The notes under the pieces: generated by a model
What the model saw: the letters and a program-made list of their open reading frames with translations, nothing else
The model's database searches: none
What the model was told of the DNA's origin: nothing
Shown here: positions 1 through 7,323 of the stretch, piece after piece
How the letters are laid out: each line of letters starts with the position of its first letter
Numbering within the stretch: position 1 is the stretch's first letter
Position numbers and translations under genes: made by a program
From: Mycetohabitans sp. B8
GTDB taxonomy: Bacteria > Pseudomonadota > Gammaproteobacteria > Burkholderiales > Burkholderiaceae
Length of the DNA stretch: 64,000 bases
Direction of reading: 5' to 3'
Assembly (NCBI RefSeq): GCF_021991875.1
Contig: NZ_JAHLKR010000008.1
Location: forward strand, 62,001-126,000

Positions 1-875
1 TTTACTGGATCATGTATCCGGCCATTGCACTGCTCAATGTCAGCTCGAACCGGATGCTCGCGTGGTTTGGCCTGTCGGACGCTGGGCAGGCTGAAGCCCC
101 GTATGGTCGTGACGAGTTGAAGCTGATCGTGCGTGCGAGCCGGTCCCATCGGCAGTTCTCGAGCGACGAGCTCAGTACATTGTCGCATTCGCTGGAGTTC
201 GGCGAACTGACTGCATCGGACCTGATGCGTCCGCTGCGCGACGCGGTGAGCTTCAATGTGGGCCTGTCATTCGACGCGAATCTAGCGTTGGCGGCAAAGA
301 GCCGCTACAGCCGGTATCCGCTATTTGACGAAAGCGGCGACAAGGTGCTTGGCATGGTCGATGTGAAGGACTTGCTGTTTCGTCGTCTCGAAGGGCATAC
401 ATCGCGCGACCTGCGCGAACTCGCGCGCCCCGTGCTCGAGGTGTTGCCGGAGATGCCCGCACTCGAGTTGCTGCGGCGCTTTCGCTCGGGTGCGCCTCAC
501 TTTGCGGTGATCGGGCGTCCCGGGCTGAAGCCGGTCGGCTTCGTCACGTTGCCGGACCTGCTTGCGGCGCTGGTCGGCCAGATCCGGGACGATACGCGTA
601 CCACTGACGTTGAATGGCAACGGCAGCCGGATGGCAGCGTGATCGGTCGCGGCAGCCTGTCGATCGTCTCGCTTGAGCACCTGCTGGGCGTGGACTTTGG
701 TGAACAGTCGGCCGAGTCGGTTGGCGGCATGATCCTGGACAAACTGGGCGAATTGCCGCAGCAGGGGCAGAGCGTGGACTTTGGCTCATGTCTGATCACC
801 GTCAACGAACGGGTCGGTCCGCGAATCGTGACGGTCAAGGTCTGGCCGAAAACGCCGCAGGGCGCGCAAGCTTAG
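1..875 (+). CDS. HlyC/CorC family protein, C-terminal part (partial)
   Basis: The reading frame is open from the first bases of the window, so the true start lies upstream. The visible 290 residues hold the last part of a DUF21-type membrane domain, a pair of CBS domains (roughly residues 60-185; one repeat carries YSRYPLFDESGDKVLGMVDV) and a C-terminal CorC_HlyC domain ending near VTVKVWPKTPQ. Proteins of this build are inner-membrane proteins linked to divalent cation or hemolysin-type transport, with the CBS pair as a nucleotide-binding regulatory module. The substrate cannot be told from this fragment. The next feature is a tRNA gene on the opposite strand, so this is the end of its transcription unit. 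Confidence 0.85.
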   Translation, partial: YWIMYPAIALLNVSSNRMLAWFGLSDAGQAEAPYGRDELKLIVRASRSHRQFSSDELSTLSHSLEFGELTASDLMRPLRDAVSFNVGLSFDANLALAAKSRYSRYPLFDESGDKVLGMVDVKDLLFRRLEGHTSRDLRELARPVLEVLPEMPALELLRRFRSGAPHFAVIGRPGLKPVGFVTLPDLLAALVGQIRDDTRTTDVEWQRQPDGSVIGRGSLSIVSLEHLLGVDFGEQSAESVGGMILDKLGELPQQGQSVDFGSCLITVNERVGPRIVTVKVWPKTPQGAQA

Positions 876-1044
876 CAGCGCCGATCGTCAATGCGATCTC
901 GCCTTCGTGCCGGGCTGCGGCGAAAACGACCGCGTGGCCCGCACAATCGTGGTCGAACCACGCACAGCAATTGGGACGTCGCGTTGGCGGCTTGCAATGT
1001 AGGGCTACCACCGGCTGTCCATGCGTCGAGTTGGCGTACCGACG

Positions 1045-1078
1045 AAAAAACCCCGTGAGACGTTCATCTCACGGGGTT
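1045..1078 (-). terminator. Rho-independent terminator of the tRNA-Leu gene
   Basis: A perfect 12-bp stem (1049-1060 with 1067-1078) closes a 6-nt loop. On the minus strand it is followed by a run of T (1045-1050). It lies 34 bp past the 3' end of the tRNA, as expected for its terminator. Confidence 0.85.
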
Positions 1079-1111
1079 CCTCCACATACTGTGGTGTACG
1101 CCGAATACGGT

Positions 1112-1431
1112 TGGTGCCCGGGGCCGGAATCGAACCGGCACGCCTTGCGGCGGGGGATTTTCTTCCCACTTCGGCTTTCGCCGCCGCCCATTCGGAGAGT
1201 GGACGTTCGTGGTCTGGAGCACGCCTTCACCTTAGCCTGTGGCCTTAGGTGCCCGCCGTCTGCTCTCTACACCTTCCAAGGCGCCTTACGGCGCCAAGGC
1301 TTGGCTCGGCATTAGCTCGGACTCGCGTCCAGGGCCTTCACCGAGTTTGACGGGCTTCACCTCCGAGGTTTCCCCCGAAGGGCTCAAATTTGGTCTGAGT
1401 CCCCTGCGTCTACCAATTTCACCACCCGGGC
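1112..1431 (-). tRNA. tRNA-Leu(CAA), interrupted by a group I intron
   Basis: The gene is split. The 5' exon (1431-1397) begins GCCCGGGTGGTGAAATTGG and ends CTC. The 3' exon (1161-1112) begins AAAATCCCC and ends with an encoded CCA. Joined, they give an 85-nt tRNA with a perfect 7-bp acceptor stem (GCCCGGG/CCCGGGC), an anticodon stem GGGGA/TCCCC, a loop CTCAAAA (anticodon CAA), a long variable arm with a GCC/GGC stem, and a T arm with loop TTCGATT. The long variable arm and A14-rich D loop are those of leucine tRNA. The 235 nt between the exons form a group I intron, so a tRNA finder expecting contiguous genes could miss or misread this gene. It appears to be transcribed alone and ends at the terminator 34 bp downstream. 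Confidence 0.93.
1162..1396 (-). ncRNA. Group I self-splicing intron (IC3-like) in the tRNA-Leu anticodon loop
   Basis: The 235-nt insert sits after C34 of the anticodon and ends in G (1162), the conserved terminal guanosine of group I introns. Its internal guide GAG pairs with exon CTC, forming P1 around the loop. Further in, core elements resemble the cyanobacterial tRNA-Leu introns. There is a P-like stretch AATGCCGAGCC, a GC-rich hairpin, an R/P7-like segment GTGTAGAGAGCAGACGG followed by GGGCACC, and an S-like AAGGTGAAGGCGTGCTCC. No homing endonuclease reading frame is present, so splicing would rely on RNA alone. The same insertion site (after anticodon base 34) is known for cyanobacterial tRNA-Leu(UAA). 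Fine secondary structure was not computed. Confidence 0.9.
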
Positions 1432-2101
1432 AAAACGGTGAAGCAGCTTGCAACACTACCTCACACTCACTATCCGTGAGTGATGCTAATCCGCGTAGGA
1501 CCGAAATCACCACGCGGCGCAAGCCGTGATTATGTCGTAATTCAACACGCTCGGCAAGCATGTCTGTCATGAGTGTCGTGAGCCCATCCATTGTCCGGGG
1601 CTGTAGCCTGTCATGTGTCCGGTTTGGCGTGTCGTATGGAGCCACCCGTGAGCCGGGCACGTGGGTGACAGGGCGCCTGGAAGACGAGATTCAAAGCAAT
1701 CTACAGCGACTGGCAGGACAAGCGGCTCACGCAGGCCGAGGCGGCATCGCTATTGAGGGGCGAGCGCACGTTTTGGCGGCAGATGGGACGTTACGAGACC
1801 GACGGCCTGCGCGGGCTAACCGACAAACGGCTAGGTCAAGTCTCGCACAAGCGCTCGCGGCGCATGCGCCAGTGATCAGCGACAACCCATTGCTTTGCAC
1901 TGCGGTAGGGCGTCACCGTCGAGCCGACGCGTCGCCTTGCGCATGCGCGCCGCCGATCCACGACGCGGCCGCTACGCCAAGCCATGCCACAATCGTCACC
2001 GTGCGGCGTCCCTTGTTGTATTCAGTCAGGCGTTTTTCCCGAGGGTGGCGATAGTTTGTAGCGCAACGTTGCATAGCGCACTGACGCCGCAAGCGGCCCG
2101 C
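1432..2101. other. Gene-poor stretch between tRNA-Leu and cysB
   Basis: This 670-bp stretch holds no intact gene. Next to the tRNA is its presumed promoter region, with a short inverted repeat CACTCAC/GTGAGTG at 1464-1482. The middle carries a transposase remnant (annotated separately). The rest, up to the end of cysB, shows no frame I can assign. It looks like decayed mobile DNA beside a tRNA. Confidence 0.6.
1681..1875 (+). pseudogene. Transposase N-terminal remnant (ISNCY/IS1202-like helix-turn-helix)
   Basis: Reading frame 1 from 1681 encodes about 64 residues including the stretch LTQAEAASLLRGERTFWRQM and later GLRGLTDKRLGQVS. This is the layout of the helix-turn-helix at the start of ISNCY-type transposases (L-T-Q-x-E-A-A ... 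R-T-F-R-R ... Y-E-x-x-G-L-x-G-L-x-D-x-R-L-G). The frame stops at 1873-1875, no catalytic domain follows, and the usual V-S between L-L and E-R-T-F seems damaged. No start codon with a ribosome site is evident. It is a decayed insertion sequence fragment. The family assignment rests on motif memory. Confidence 0.7.
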
Positions 2102-3046
2102 TCACCATTCATACGAATCGGCGTTGCCCCGCATCGTCTGCTCGATCAGCTTGCGATTCAGCGCCGGCGAGAGCAATTCGATGAATGTATAGACGTAGCC
2201 GCGTAGGTAGGTGCCTTGCTTCACTGCAACCCGTGTGGTGTTGGTGCCGAACAGATGGCCAACGGCAATCGCGCGTAGTGGCCGGTCGCGCTCCGTGTTG
2301 AATGCGACGTCGGCCATGATCCCCACGCCCAGGCCCAGTTCTACATAGGTCTTAATGACATCCGCGTCGATCGCCTCGAGGATAATGTCCGGCGTGAGTC
2401 CGTGCAAAGCGAACGCCTGGTTGATCTTCGAGCGCCCCGCGAACGCGTTGTCATAGGTAATCAGCGGAAATTGCGCAAGATCGTCCAGCGTGATCTGTTC
2501 CTTTCTGTCAAGCAATGCATGTTCGGGCGGCGTAACCGCCAAGTGATGCCACTGGAATGCCGGCAGCGAGACCAGGTCCTTGTACGTCGAGATGGCCTCA
2601 GTGGCGATGGCTAGGTCGGCCTGGTCGTGCAGGACCAGGTCGGCGACCTGGGTCGGGTTGCCTTGCAGAATCGACAGATGCACCTTCGGAAACCGCTTTT
2701 TGAACTCGGCCACCGCCTGCGGCAATGAATACCGCGCCTGCGTGTGGGTCGCGGCGATCACCAGATTGCCTTGGTCCTGCGCGGCGTAATCCATCCCGAC
2801 TCTTTTTAGGCTTTCGACCTCTTGCAGGATTTTTTCCACCGACGACAAGATGATCCTGCCAGGTTCGGTCAACGAGCGCACGCGCTTGCCGTGACGGGTG
2901 AAGATCTCGACGCCGAGTTCGTCCTCCAACTCGATGATCGCCTTTGATACGCCAGGTTGCGAAGTGTATAGGGCCTTGGCCGCCTCGGTTAAATTGAAAT
3001 TCTGACGGACGGCCTCCCGCACGAACCGGAATTGATGCAGGTTCAT
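2102..3046 (-). CDS. cysB: LysR-type regulator CysB
   Basis: This 314-residue protein starts MNLHQFRFVREAV and has an N-terminal winged helix-turn-helix (about residues 3-62, with AAKALYTSQPGVSKAI) and a long effector-binding domain. Sequence and length match the CysB/Cbl group, which binds O-acetyl- or N-acetylserine and activates the cysteine regulon in sulfur limitation. It is divergent from cysI, the first gene of the sulfate-reduction operon, so the 219-bp gap between them probably holds CysB sites. A distinct name such as Cbl cannot be excluded, but the operon context favours CysB. Confidence 0.9.
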   Translation of the reverse strand: MNLHQFRFVREAVRQNFNLTEAAKALYTSQPGVSKAIIELEDELGVEIFTRHGKRVRSLTEPGRIILSSVEKILQEVESLKRVGMDYAAQDQGNLVIAATHTQARYSLPQAVAEFKKRFPKVHLSILQGNPTQVADLVLHDQADLAIATEAISTYKDLVSLPAFQWHHLAVTPPEHALLDRKEQITLDDLAQFPLITYDNAFAGRSKINQAFALHGLTPDIILEAIDADVIKTYVELGLGVGIMADVAFNTERDRPLRAIAVGHLFGTNTTRVAVKQGTYLRGYVYTFIELLSPALNRKLIEQTMRGNADSYEW

Positions 3047-3265
3047 ATATAACCCTTCCGCATATGGGCAAAATTTTTTAGTCGTTTGACGTATAAGGCG
3101 AGTCTATTACGATTTCCGCAGCTTTTCCAATATCGATATCTGTTTTTGTGCTTTGCAAATGGCGGATTATTTGAATGGGACAGCGGCGCGCGGGGTGTCC
3201 CAGCAAGGATGGGCCGGCGCAGTGCACCGTCGGCGCGCAACGCACACGAAAGACTGGGGCTCCCC
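3047..3265. promoter_or_regulatory. Divergent cysB / cysI promoter region
   Basis: This non-coding gap separates cysB (minus) from cysI (plus). Its cysB-proximal part is AT-rich against the local background (for example ATTTTTTAGTCGTTTGACG near 3071-3089), as expected for promoters and LysR-type sites. I could not define exact -35/-10 boxes. An upstream extension of the cysI frame through this region is open but lacks coding character. Confidence 0.55.
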
Positions 3266-4948
3266 ATGTATCAATACGACCAGTACGACCAGACGATCGT
3301 CAACGAGCGTGTCCGACAGTACGCCGACCAGGTCCGCCGGCGTTTGTCTGGAGAACTGACCGAGGAAGAATTCCGCCCGTTGCGACTGCAAAACGGGTTG
3401 TATCTGCAGCGGCACGCCTATATGCATCGTATTGCGGTTCCGTACGGTAACCTGCGCAGCGACCAGTTGCGGATGCTGGCGCGCATCGCACGCGAGCACG
3501 ATCGCGGCTACGGCCATTTCTCGACGCGCTCGAACATGCAATTCAACTGGATCAAACTGGAGGACACGCCGGAGATCTTGCGCAAGCTCGCGTCGGTGCA
3601 GATGCACGCGATCCAGACCTCAGGCAACTGCATCCGTAACATCACCGCTGACCAGTTCGCCGGCGTCGCGCCGGACGAGATCGTCGATCCGCGTCCATGG
3701 GCCGAGTTGCTGCGCCAATGGTCCACGTTCCATCCCGAATTTGCATGGCTGCCGCGCAAGTTCAAGATCGCCGTGGCCGGTGCGACGCAGGATCGTGCCG
3801 CTGTGCAGTTGCACGACTTGGGCGTTTATCTGAAACGCGACGCTGAGGGTGAGGTGGTGTGCAGCGTGCTGGTGGGTGGCGGCATGGGCCGCACGCCCAT
3901 TCTGGGCTCGATCATCAAGGAAGATCTGCCCTGGCAGCACCTACTGACGTACTGCGAGGCCGTGCTGCGCGTGTATAACCGGTTCGGCCGTCGCGACAAT
4001 TTGTTTAAGGCGCGGATCAAGATCCTGGTCAAGGCGCTCGGCAAGGACAAGTTCTCGCAGCAGGTGGAGCAGGAGTGGCAACACTTGAAGGACGGCCCGT
4101 CGGCGCTGACCCGCGACGAGGTGCAGCGCGTCGCGCGGCATTTCGCGCCGCCCCCGTATGAACAGCTGTCCGACACCGACGCGTCGTTCGAGAAGCACTT
4201 GCTGGAGAACCGGGCATTCGCGCGCTGGGTCGAGCGCAATGTGCACCCCCATCGCGTGCCGGGCTATGCCGCGGTGACGTTGTCATTGAAGCCCGGTGCC
4301 ATGTGGAAATATCAGCCGCCGGGCGACGTGACCGATACGCAGATGGAAGCGCTCGCCGATTGGGCCGATGCGTACAGTTTCGGTCAACTCCGCGTGTCGC
4401 ACGAGCAGAACCTGATCCTGGCGAACGTGAAGAAGCGCGATTTGTATACGCTGTGGGAAAAGGCCCGCGAGATCGGCTGCGGCGCGCCGAACATCGGGTT
4501 GCTCACTGACATCATCGCCTGTCCGGGCGGCGATTTCTGCTCGCTGGCTAACGCGAAGTCGATCCCGATCGCGCAGGCCATCCAGCAGCGCTTCGACGAC
4601 CTGGATGACGTGTACGACCTAGGCGAGCTGTCGTTGAACATCTCTGGCTGCATGAACTCGTGCGGTCACCACCACGTCGGCAATATCGGCATTTTGGGCG
4701 TGGATAAGGATGGCTCCGAGTGGTACCAGGTCTCGCTTGGCGGCGAGCAGGGCAACGCGTCGGCGCTGGGCCGGGTGATTGGGCCGTCGTTTGCCGCCGA
4801 CGAGGTGCCGGAGGTCATCACCCAGGTGATTGATACGTTTGTCGCGCATCGCGTCGAGGACGAACGTTTCATCGATACGTATAAGCGGATCGGCATTGCG
4901 CCGTTCAAGGAACGGGTGTACGCGGCGCGTCAACCGGCGCACGCGTGA
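3266..4948 (+). CDS. cysI: Sulfite reductase hemoprotein subunit CysI
   Basis: A 560-residue nitrite/sulfite reductase. Two ferredoxin-like half domains and two siroheme/4Fe-4S domains can be followed in order. Cluster ligands are Cys419 and Cys425 (CPGGDFC) and Cys462 and Cys466 (CMNSCGHH). It reduces sulfite to sulfide with six electrons, using siroheme made in part by CobA and CbiX encoded downstream. The start MYQYDQYDQ matches beta-proteobacterial homologues. The frame is open 180 bases further upstream, but that part looks non-coding. No flavoprotein CysJ lies nearby, so electrons probably come from ferredoxin or another donor. It is first gene of an operon divergent from cysB. Confidence 0.93.
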   Translation: MYQYDQYDQTIVNERVRQYADQVRRRLSGELTEEEFRPLRLQNGLYLQRHAYMHRIAVPYGNLRSDQLRMLARIAREHDRGYGHFSTRSNMQFNWIKLEDTPEILRKLASVQMHAIQTSGNCIRNITADQFAGVAPDEIVDPRPWAELLRQWSTFHPEFAWLPRKFKIAVAGATQDRAAVQLHDLGVYLKRDAEGEVVCSVLVGGGMGRTPILGSIIKEDLPWQHLLTYCEAVLRVYNRFGRRDNLFKARIKILVKALGKDKFSQQVEQEWQHLKDGPSALTRDEVQRVARHFAPPPYEQLSDTDASFEKHLLENRAFARWVERNVHPHRVPGYAAVTLSLKPGAMWKYQPPGDVTDTQMEALADWADAYSFGQLRVSHEQNLILANVKKRDLYTLWEKAREIGCGAPNIGLLTDIIACPGGDFCSLANAKSIPIAQAIQQRFDDLDDVYDLGELSLNISGCMNSCGHHHVGNIGILGVDKDGSEWYQVSLGGEQGNASALGRVIGPSFAADEVPEVITQVIDTFVAHRVEDERFIDTYKRIGIAPFKERVYAARQPAHA

Positions 4949-4956
4949 GGTGGAAG

Positions 4957-5526
4957 ATGACTCAAGCCATTGAAAAAATCATCCGGCAACGCCAGGTCGT
5001 GGACGACGACTGGAGTGTCGTGCGTGCCGCGCAGGATGGCTCGCTGCCGGCCGTCCAGTCTTTGCCGGCGGGCCGCATCATCGTGCCGTTGCCCTATTGG
5101 CAAGCCGAGCGCGGCGCGCTGCTCGCCGCGCGCGACAAGTCGCAGCGCGGCGTGTGGCTCGCGCCGGACAGCGAGCCGGCCGAGTTGGCCAACGAGCTGG
5201 AGCACATTGCGCTGGTCGCCGTGGATTTTCCGGTATTCCGCGACGGGCGGGGCTATAGCATCGGGCGGCTGTTGCGCGAGCGCTATGGCTGGAACGGGCA
5301 ATTACGGGCGATTGGCGATGTGTTGCGCGATCAACTGCTGTATATGTCACGCTGCGGCTTCGATGCGTTTGCGGTGCGCGCGGACAAGGACATCCATGAC
5401 GCGTTGAAGGCGTTCGACGAGTTGAGCGTGCGCTATCAGGGTGCGTTCGACGAGCCGCGCCCGTTGTTCCGGCGCCGCGCGCAAGCGGCGGCGGTCAGCC
5501 ACGCGAGCGCGGCGGGTCAGCCATGA
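4957..5526 (+). CDS. DUF934 protein, sulfite-reductase associated
   Basis: This 189-residue protein carries a DUF934 domain, a family found next to cysI in many proteobacteria. The start at 4957 is chosen because AGGTGG lies just upstream; an in-frame ATG at 4945 is weaker. The core includes VAVDFPVFRDGRGYS and LRDQLLYMSRCGFDAF, the usual conserved blocks. The end overlaps the cysH start by four bases (ATGA), so it is translationally coupled to cysH. Its biochemical role is unsettled. From context it supports sulfite reduction, perhaps as an electron-transfer or assembly partner of CysI in organisms without CysJ. Confidence 0.88.
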   Translation: MTQAIEKIIRQRQVVDDDWSVVRAAQDGSLPAVQSLPAGRIIVPLPYWQAERGALLAARDKSQRGVWLAPDSEPAELANELEHIALVAVDFPVFRDGRGYSIGRLLRERYGWNGQLRAIGDVLRDQLLYMSRCGFDAFAVRADKDIHDALKAFDELSVRYQGAFDEPRPLFRRRAQAAAVSHASAAGQP

Positions 5527-6287
5527 GCGAAGCCGTCGTCACGTTCGGGCGTGTGGCGCCACGCGATCCGCTCGTACACGCCGAGCCGCTCATGCCACAG
5601 CGCGAGCAGCGCATCGAAAGGCTCGATGCGCTGCTCGCCACGATTGCGGCGAGCCACGCGCGTGTGAAGTTTGCCAGCAGCCTGGCCGCCGAGGACATGT
5701 TGCTGACCCACGCGATCCTGTCGCGCAAACTGTCCATTACCATTTTCTCGCTGAATACCGGCCGGCTGCATGCCGAGACGCTCGGCATGATCGAGCAGGT
5801 TCGGCGGCGCTATGGCTATGTCATCGAACAATGGCATCCGCGGCAGGAGGCGATCGACGCGTATGTCAGCGAGCATGGGCTGAATGCGTTTTACGACAGC
5901 ATCGAGTTGCGCAAGCGGTGTTGCGAGATCCGCAAGGTCGAGCCATTAAATCGCGCGCTGGCTGGCGCGCAAGCGTGGGTGACTGGGCAACGGCGCGAGC
6001 AATCGATCACCCGTGCGCAACTGCCTGAACGAGAGCAGGATGGGGCGCGCGGCATCGCGAAGTACAACCCGCTCGCCGACTGGACCGAGGCCGACGTCTG
6101 GGCATACCTGAAGGCGTACGACGTGCCGGTCAATCCCTTGCATGCGCGCGGTTACCCAAGCATCGGCTGCGAGCCGTGCACGCGCGCGATCCGCGCTGGC
6201 GAAGATAGCCGCGCCGGACGCTGGTGGTGGGAAAGCCGCGACTCGAAGGAATGCGGGCTGCATCCAGGCGCGCCGGCCCAATCTTGA
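5523..6287 (+). CDS. cysH: Adenylylsulfate (APS) reductase CysH, Fe-S type
   Basis: A 254-residue PAPS/APS reductase family protein. The paired cysteines Cys133-Cys134 and Cys216/Cys219 (CEPC) are the four ligands of a [4Fe-4S] cluster, marking the assimilatory APS reductase class rather than the cluster-free PAPS reductase of enteric bacteria. The catalytic Cys244 lies in ECGLH near the C-terminus. It converts APS to sulfite and AMP with thioredoxin as reductant. This fits CysN lacking a fused APS kinase and no cysC in the window. The ATG overlaps the stop of the DUF934 gene. Confidence 0.93.
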   Translation: MSEAVVTFGRVAPRDPLVHAEPLMPQREQRIERLDALLATIAASHARVKFASSLAAEDMLLTHAILSRKLSITIFSLNTGRLHAETLGMIEQVRRRYGYVIEQWHPRQEAIDAYVSEHGLNAFYDSIELRKRCCEIRKVEPLNRALAGAQAWVTGQRREQSITRAQLPEREQDGARGIAKYNPLADWTEADVWAYLKAYDVPVNPLHARGYPSIGCEPCTRAIRAGEDSRAGRWWWESRDSKECGLHPGAPAQS

Positions 6288-6313
6288 ACCGCATCGAAGC
6301 ATTGAGGACGAAT

Positions 6314-7276
6314 ATGAGCACGTTGCTCGGACCGACGGACATCACTTTGCGCCACAATACGGCCACGCGCCTGGACCACCTGGATTGGCTCGAGGCGGAA
6401 TCGATCCATATCCTGCGGGAGCTGGTGGCCGAATGCGCAAGGCCGGCGCTGCTGTTCTCCGGCGGCAAGGATTCGGTCGTCGTGCTGCATCTCGCGCTCA
6501 AGGCGTTCGGCCTCGGTGCCGGGCGCCGCACGCAGTTGCCTTTTCCGCTGGTGCACATCGACACGGGGCACAACTACCCGGAGGTCATTGAGTTCCGGGA
6601 CCGCCGCGTCGCGCAGATCGGCGCGCAACTGGTTGTGGGCCACGTCGAGGACTCGATCCGGCGCGGCACGGTGCGGCTGCGGCGTGAAAACGATTCGCGC
6701 AACGCCGCGCAGGCGGTGACGTTGCTGGAGACGATTGAAGCACACCGCTACGACGCGATGATCGGCGGCGCGCGCCGCGACGAGGAGAAGGCTCGGGCAA
6801 AGGAGCGAATTTTCTCGTTCCGAGACGAATTCGGACAATGGGACCCGAAAGCGCAACGGCCGGAGTTGTGGAGTGTGTTCAACACGCGCCTGCATTCGGG
6901 CGAGCACCTGCGTGTGTTCCCGATCTCGAACTGGACCGAACTTGACGTCTGGCAGTACATCGCGCGCGAAAAACTCGAGTTGCCGTCGATCTACTATGCA
7001 CACGAGCGCGAGATCGTTCGACGCAACGGGCTGCTGGTGCCGGTCACGTCGCTCACGCCCAAGCGCGACACAGAGATCAGCGAGTCTTTGCTGGTGCGAT
7101 TCCGCACCGTCGGCGACATCAGTTGCACCTGTCCCGTCGTCAGTGACGCGGACACGGTTGAGAAGATCATTGCCGAGACCGCGGTGACGCAGATCACCGA
7201 ACGTGGCGCGACCCGAATGGATGACCAAACCGGCGAGGCGGCGATGGAGCAGCGCAAGAAGCAAGGGTATTTCTGA
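6314..7276 (+). CDS. cysD: Sulfate adenylyltransferase subunit 2 CysD
   Basis: A 320-residue PP-loop ATP pyrophosphatase that makes APS from sulfate and ATP, driven by the GTPase CysN. The PP-loop SGGKDS is at residues 49-54 and the C-terminus ends KKQGYF as in other CysD proteins. The start MSTLLGPTD is preceded by GAGG. It follows cysH by 26 bp and precedes cysN by 47 bp in one operon. Confidence 0.93.
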   Translation: MSTLLGPTDITLRHNTATRLDHLDWLEAESIHILRELVAECARPALLFSGGKDSVVVLHLALKAFGLGAGRRTQLPFPLVHIDTGHNYPEVIEFRDRRVAQIGAQLVVGHVEDSIRRGTVRLRRENDSRNAAQAVTLLETIEAHRYDAMIGGARRDEEKARAKERIFSFRDEFGQWDPKAQRPELWSVFNTRLHSGEHLRVFPISNWTELDVWQYIAREKLELPSIYYAHEREIVRRNGLLVPVTSLTPKRDTEISESLLVRFRTVGDISCTCPVVSDADTVEKIIAETAVTQITERGATRMDDQTGEAAMEQRKKQGYF

Positions 7277-7323
7277 GCGCGCTCACCGGTTCCCTGACTC
7301 GATACGAATTGACGCAAAATACC

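Noticed and set aside
1464-1482. Inverted repeat CACTCAC/GTGAGTG upstream of tRNA-Leu
   Set aside because: Only 7 bp and without T tract or a known operator pattern; too weak for a separate feature.
1286-1660. 124-residue minus-strand frame
   Set aside because: It lies across the tRNA-Leu 5' exon and the intron, so it is not coding.
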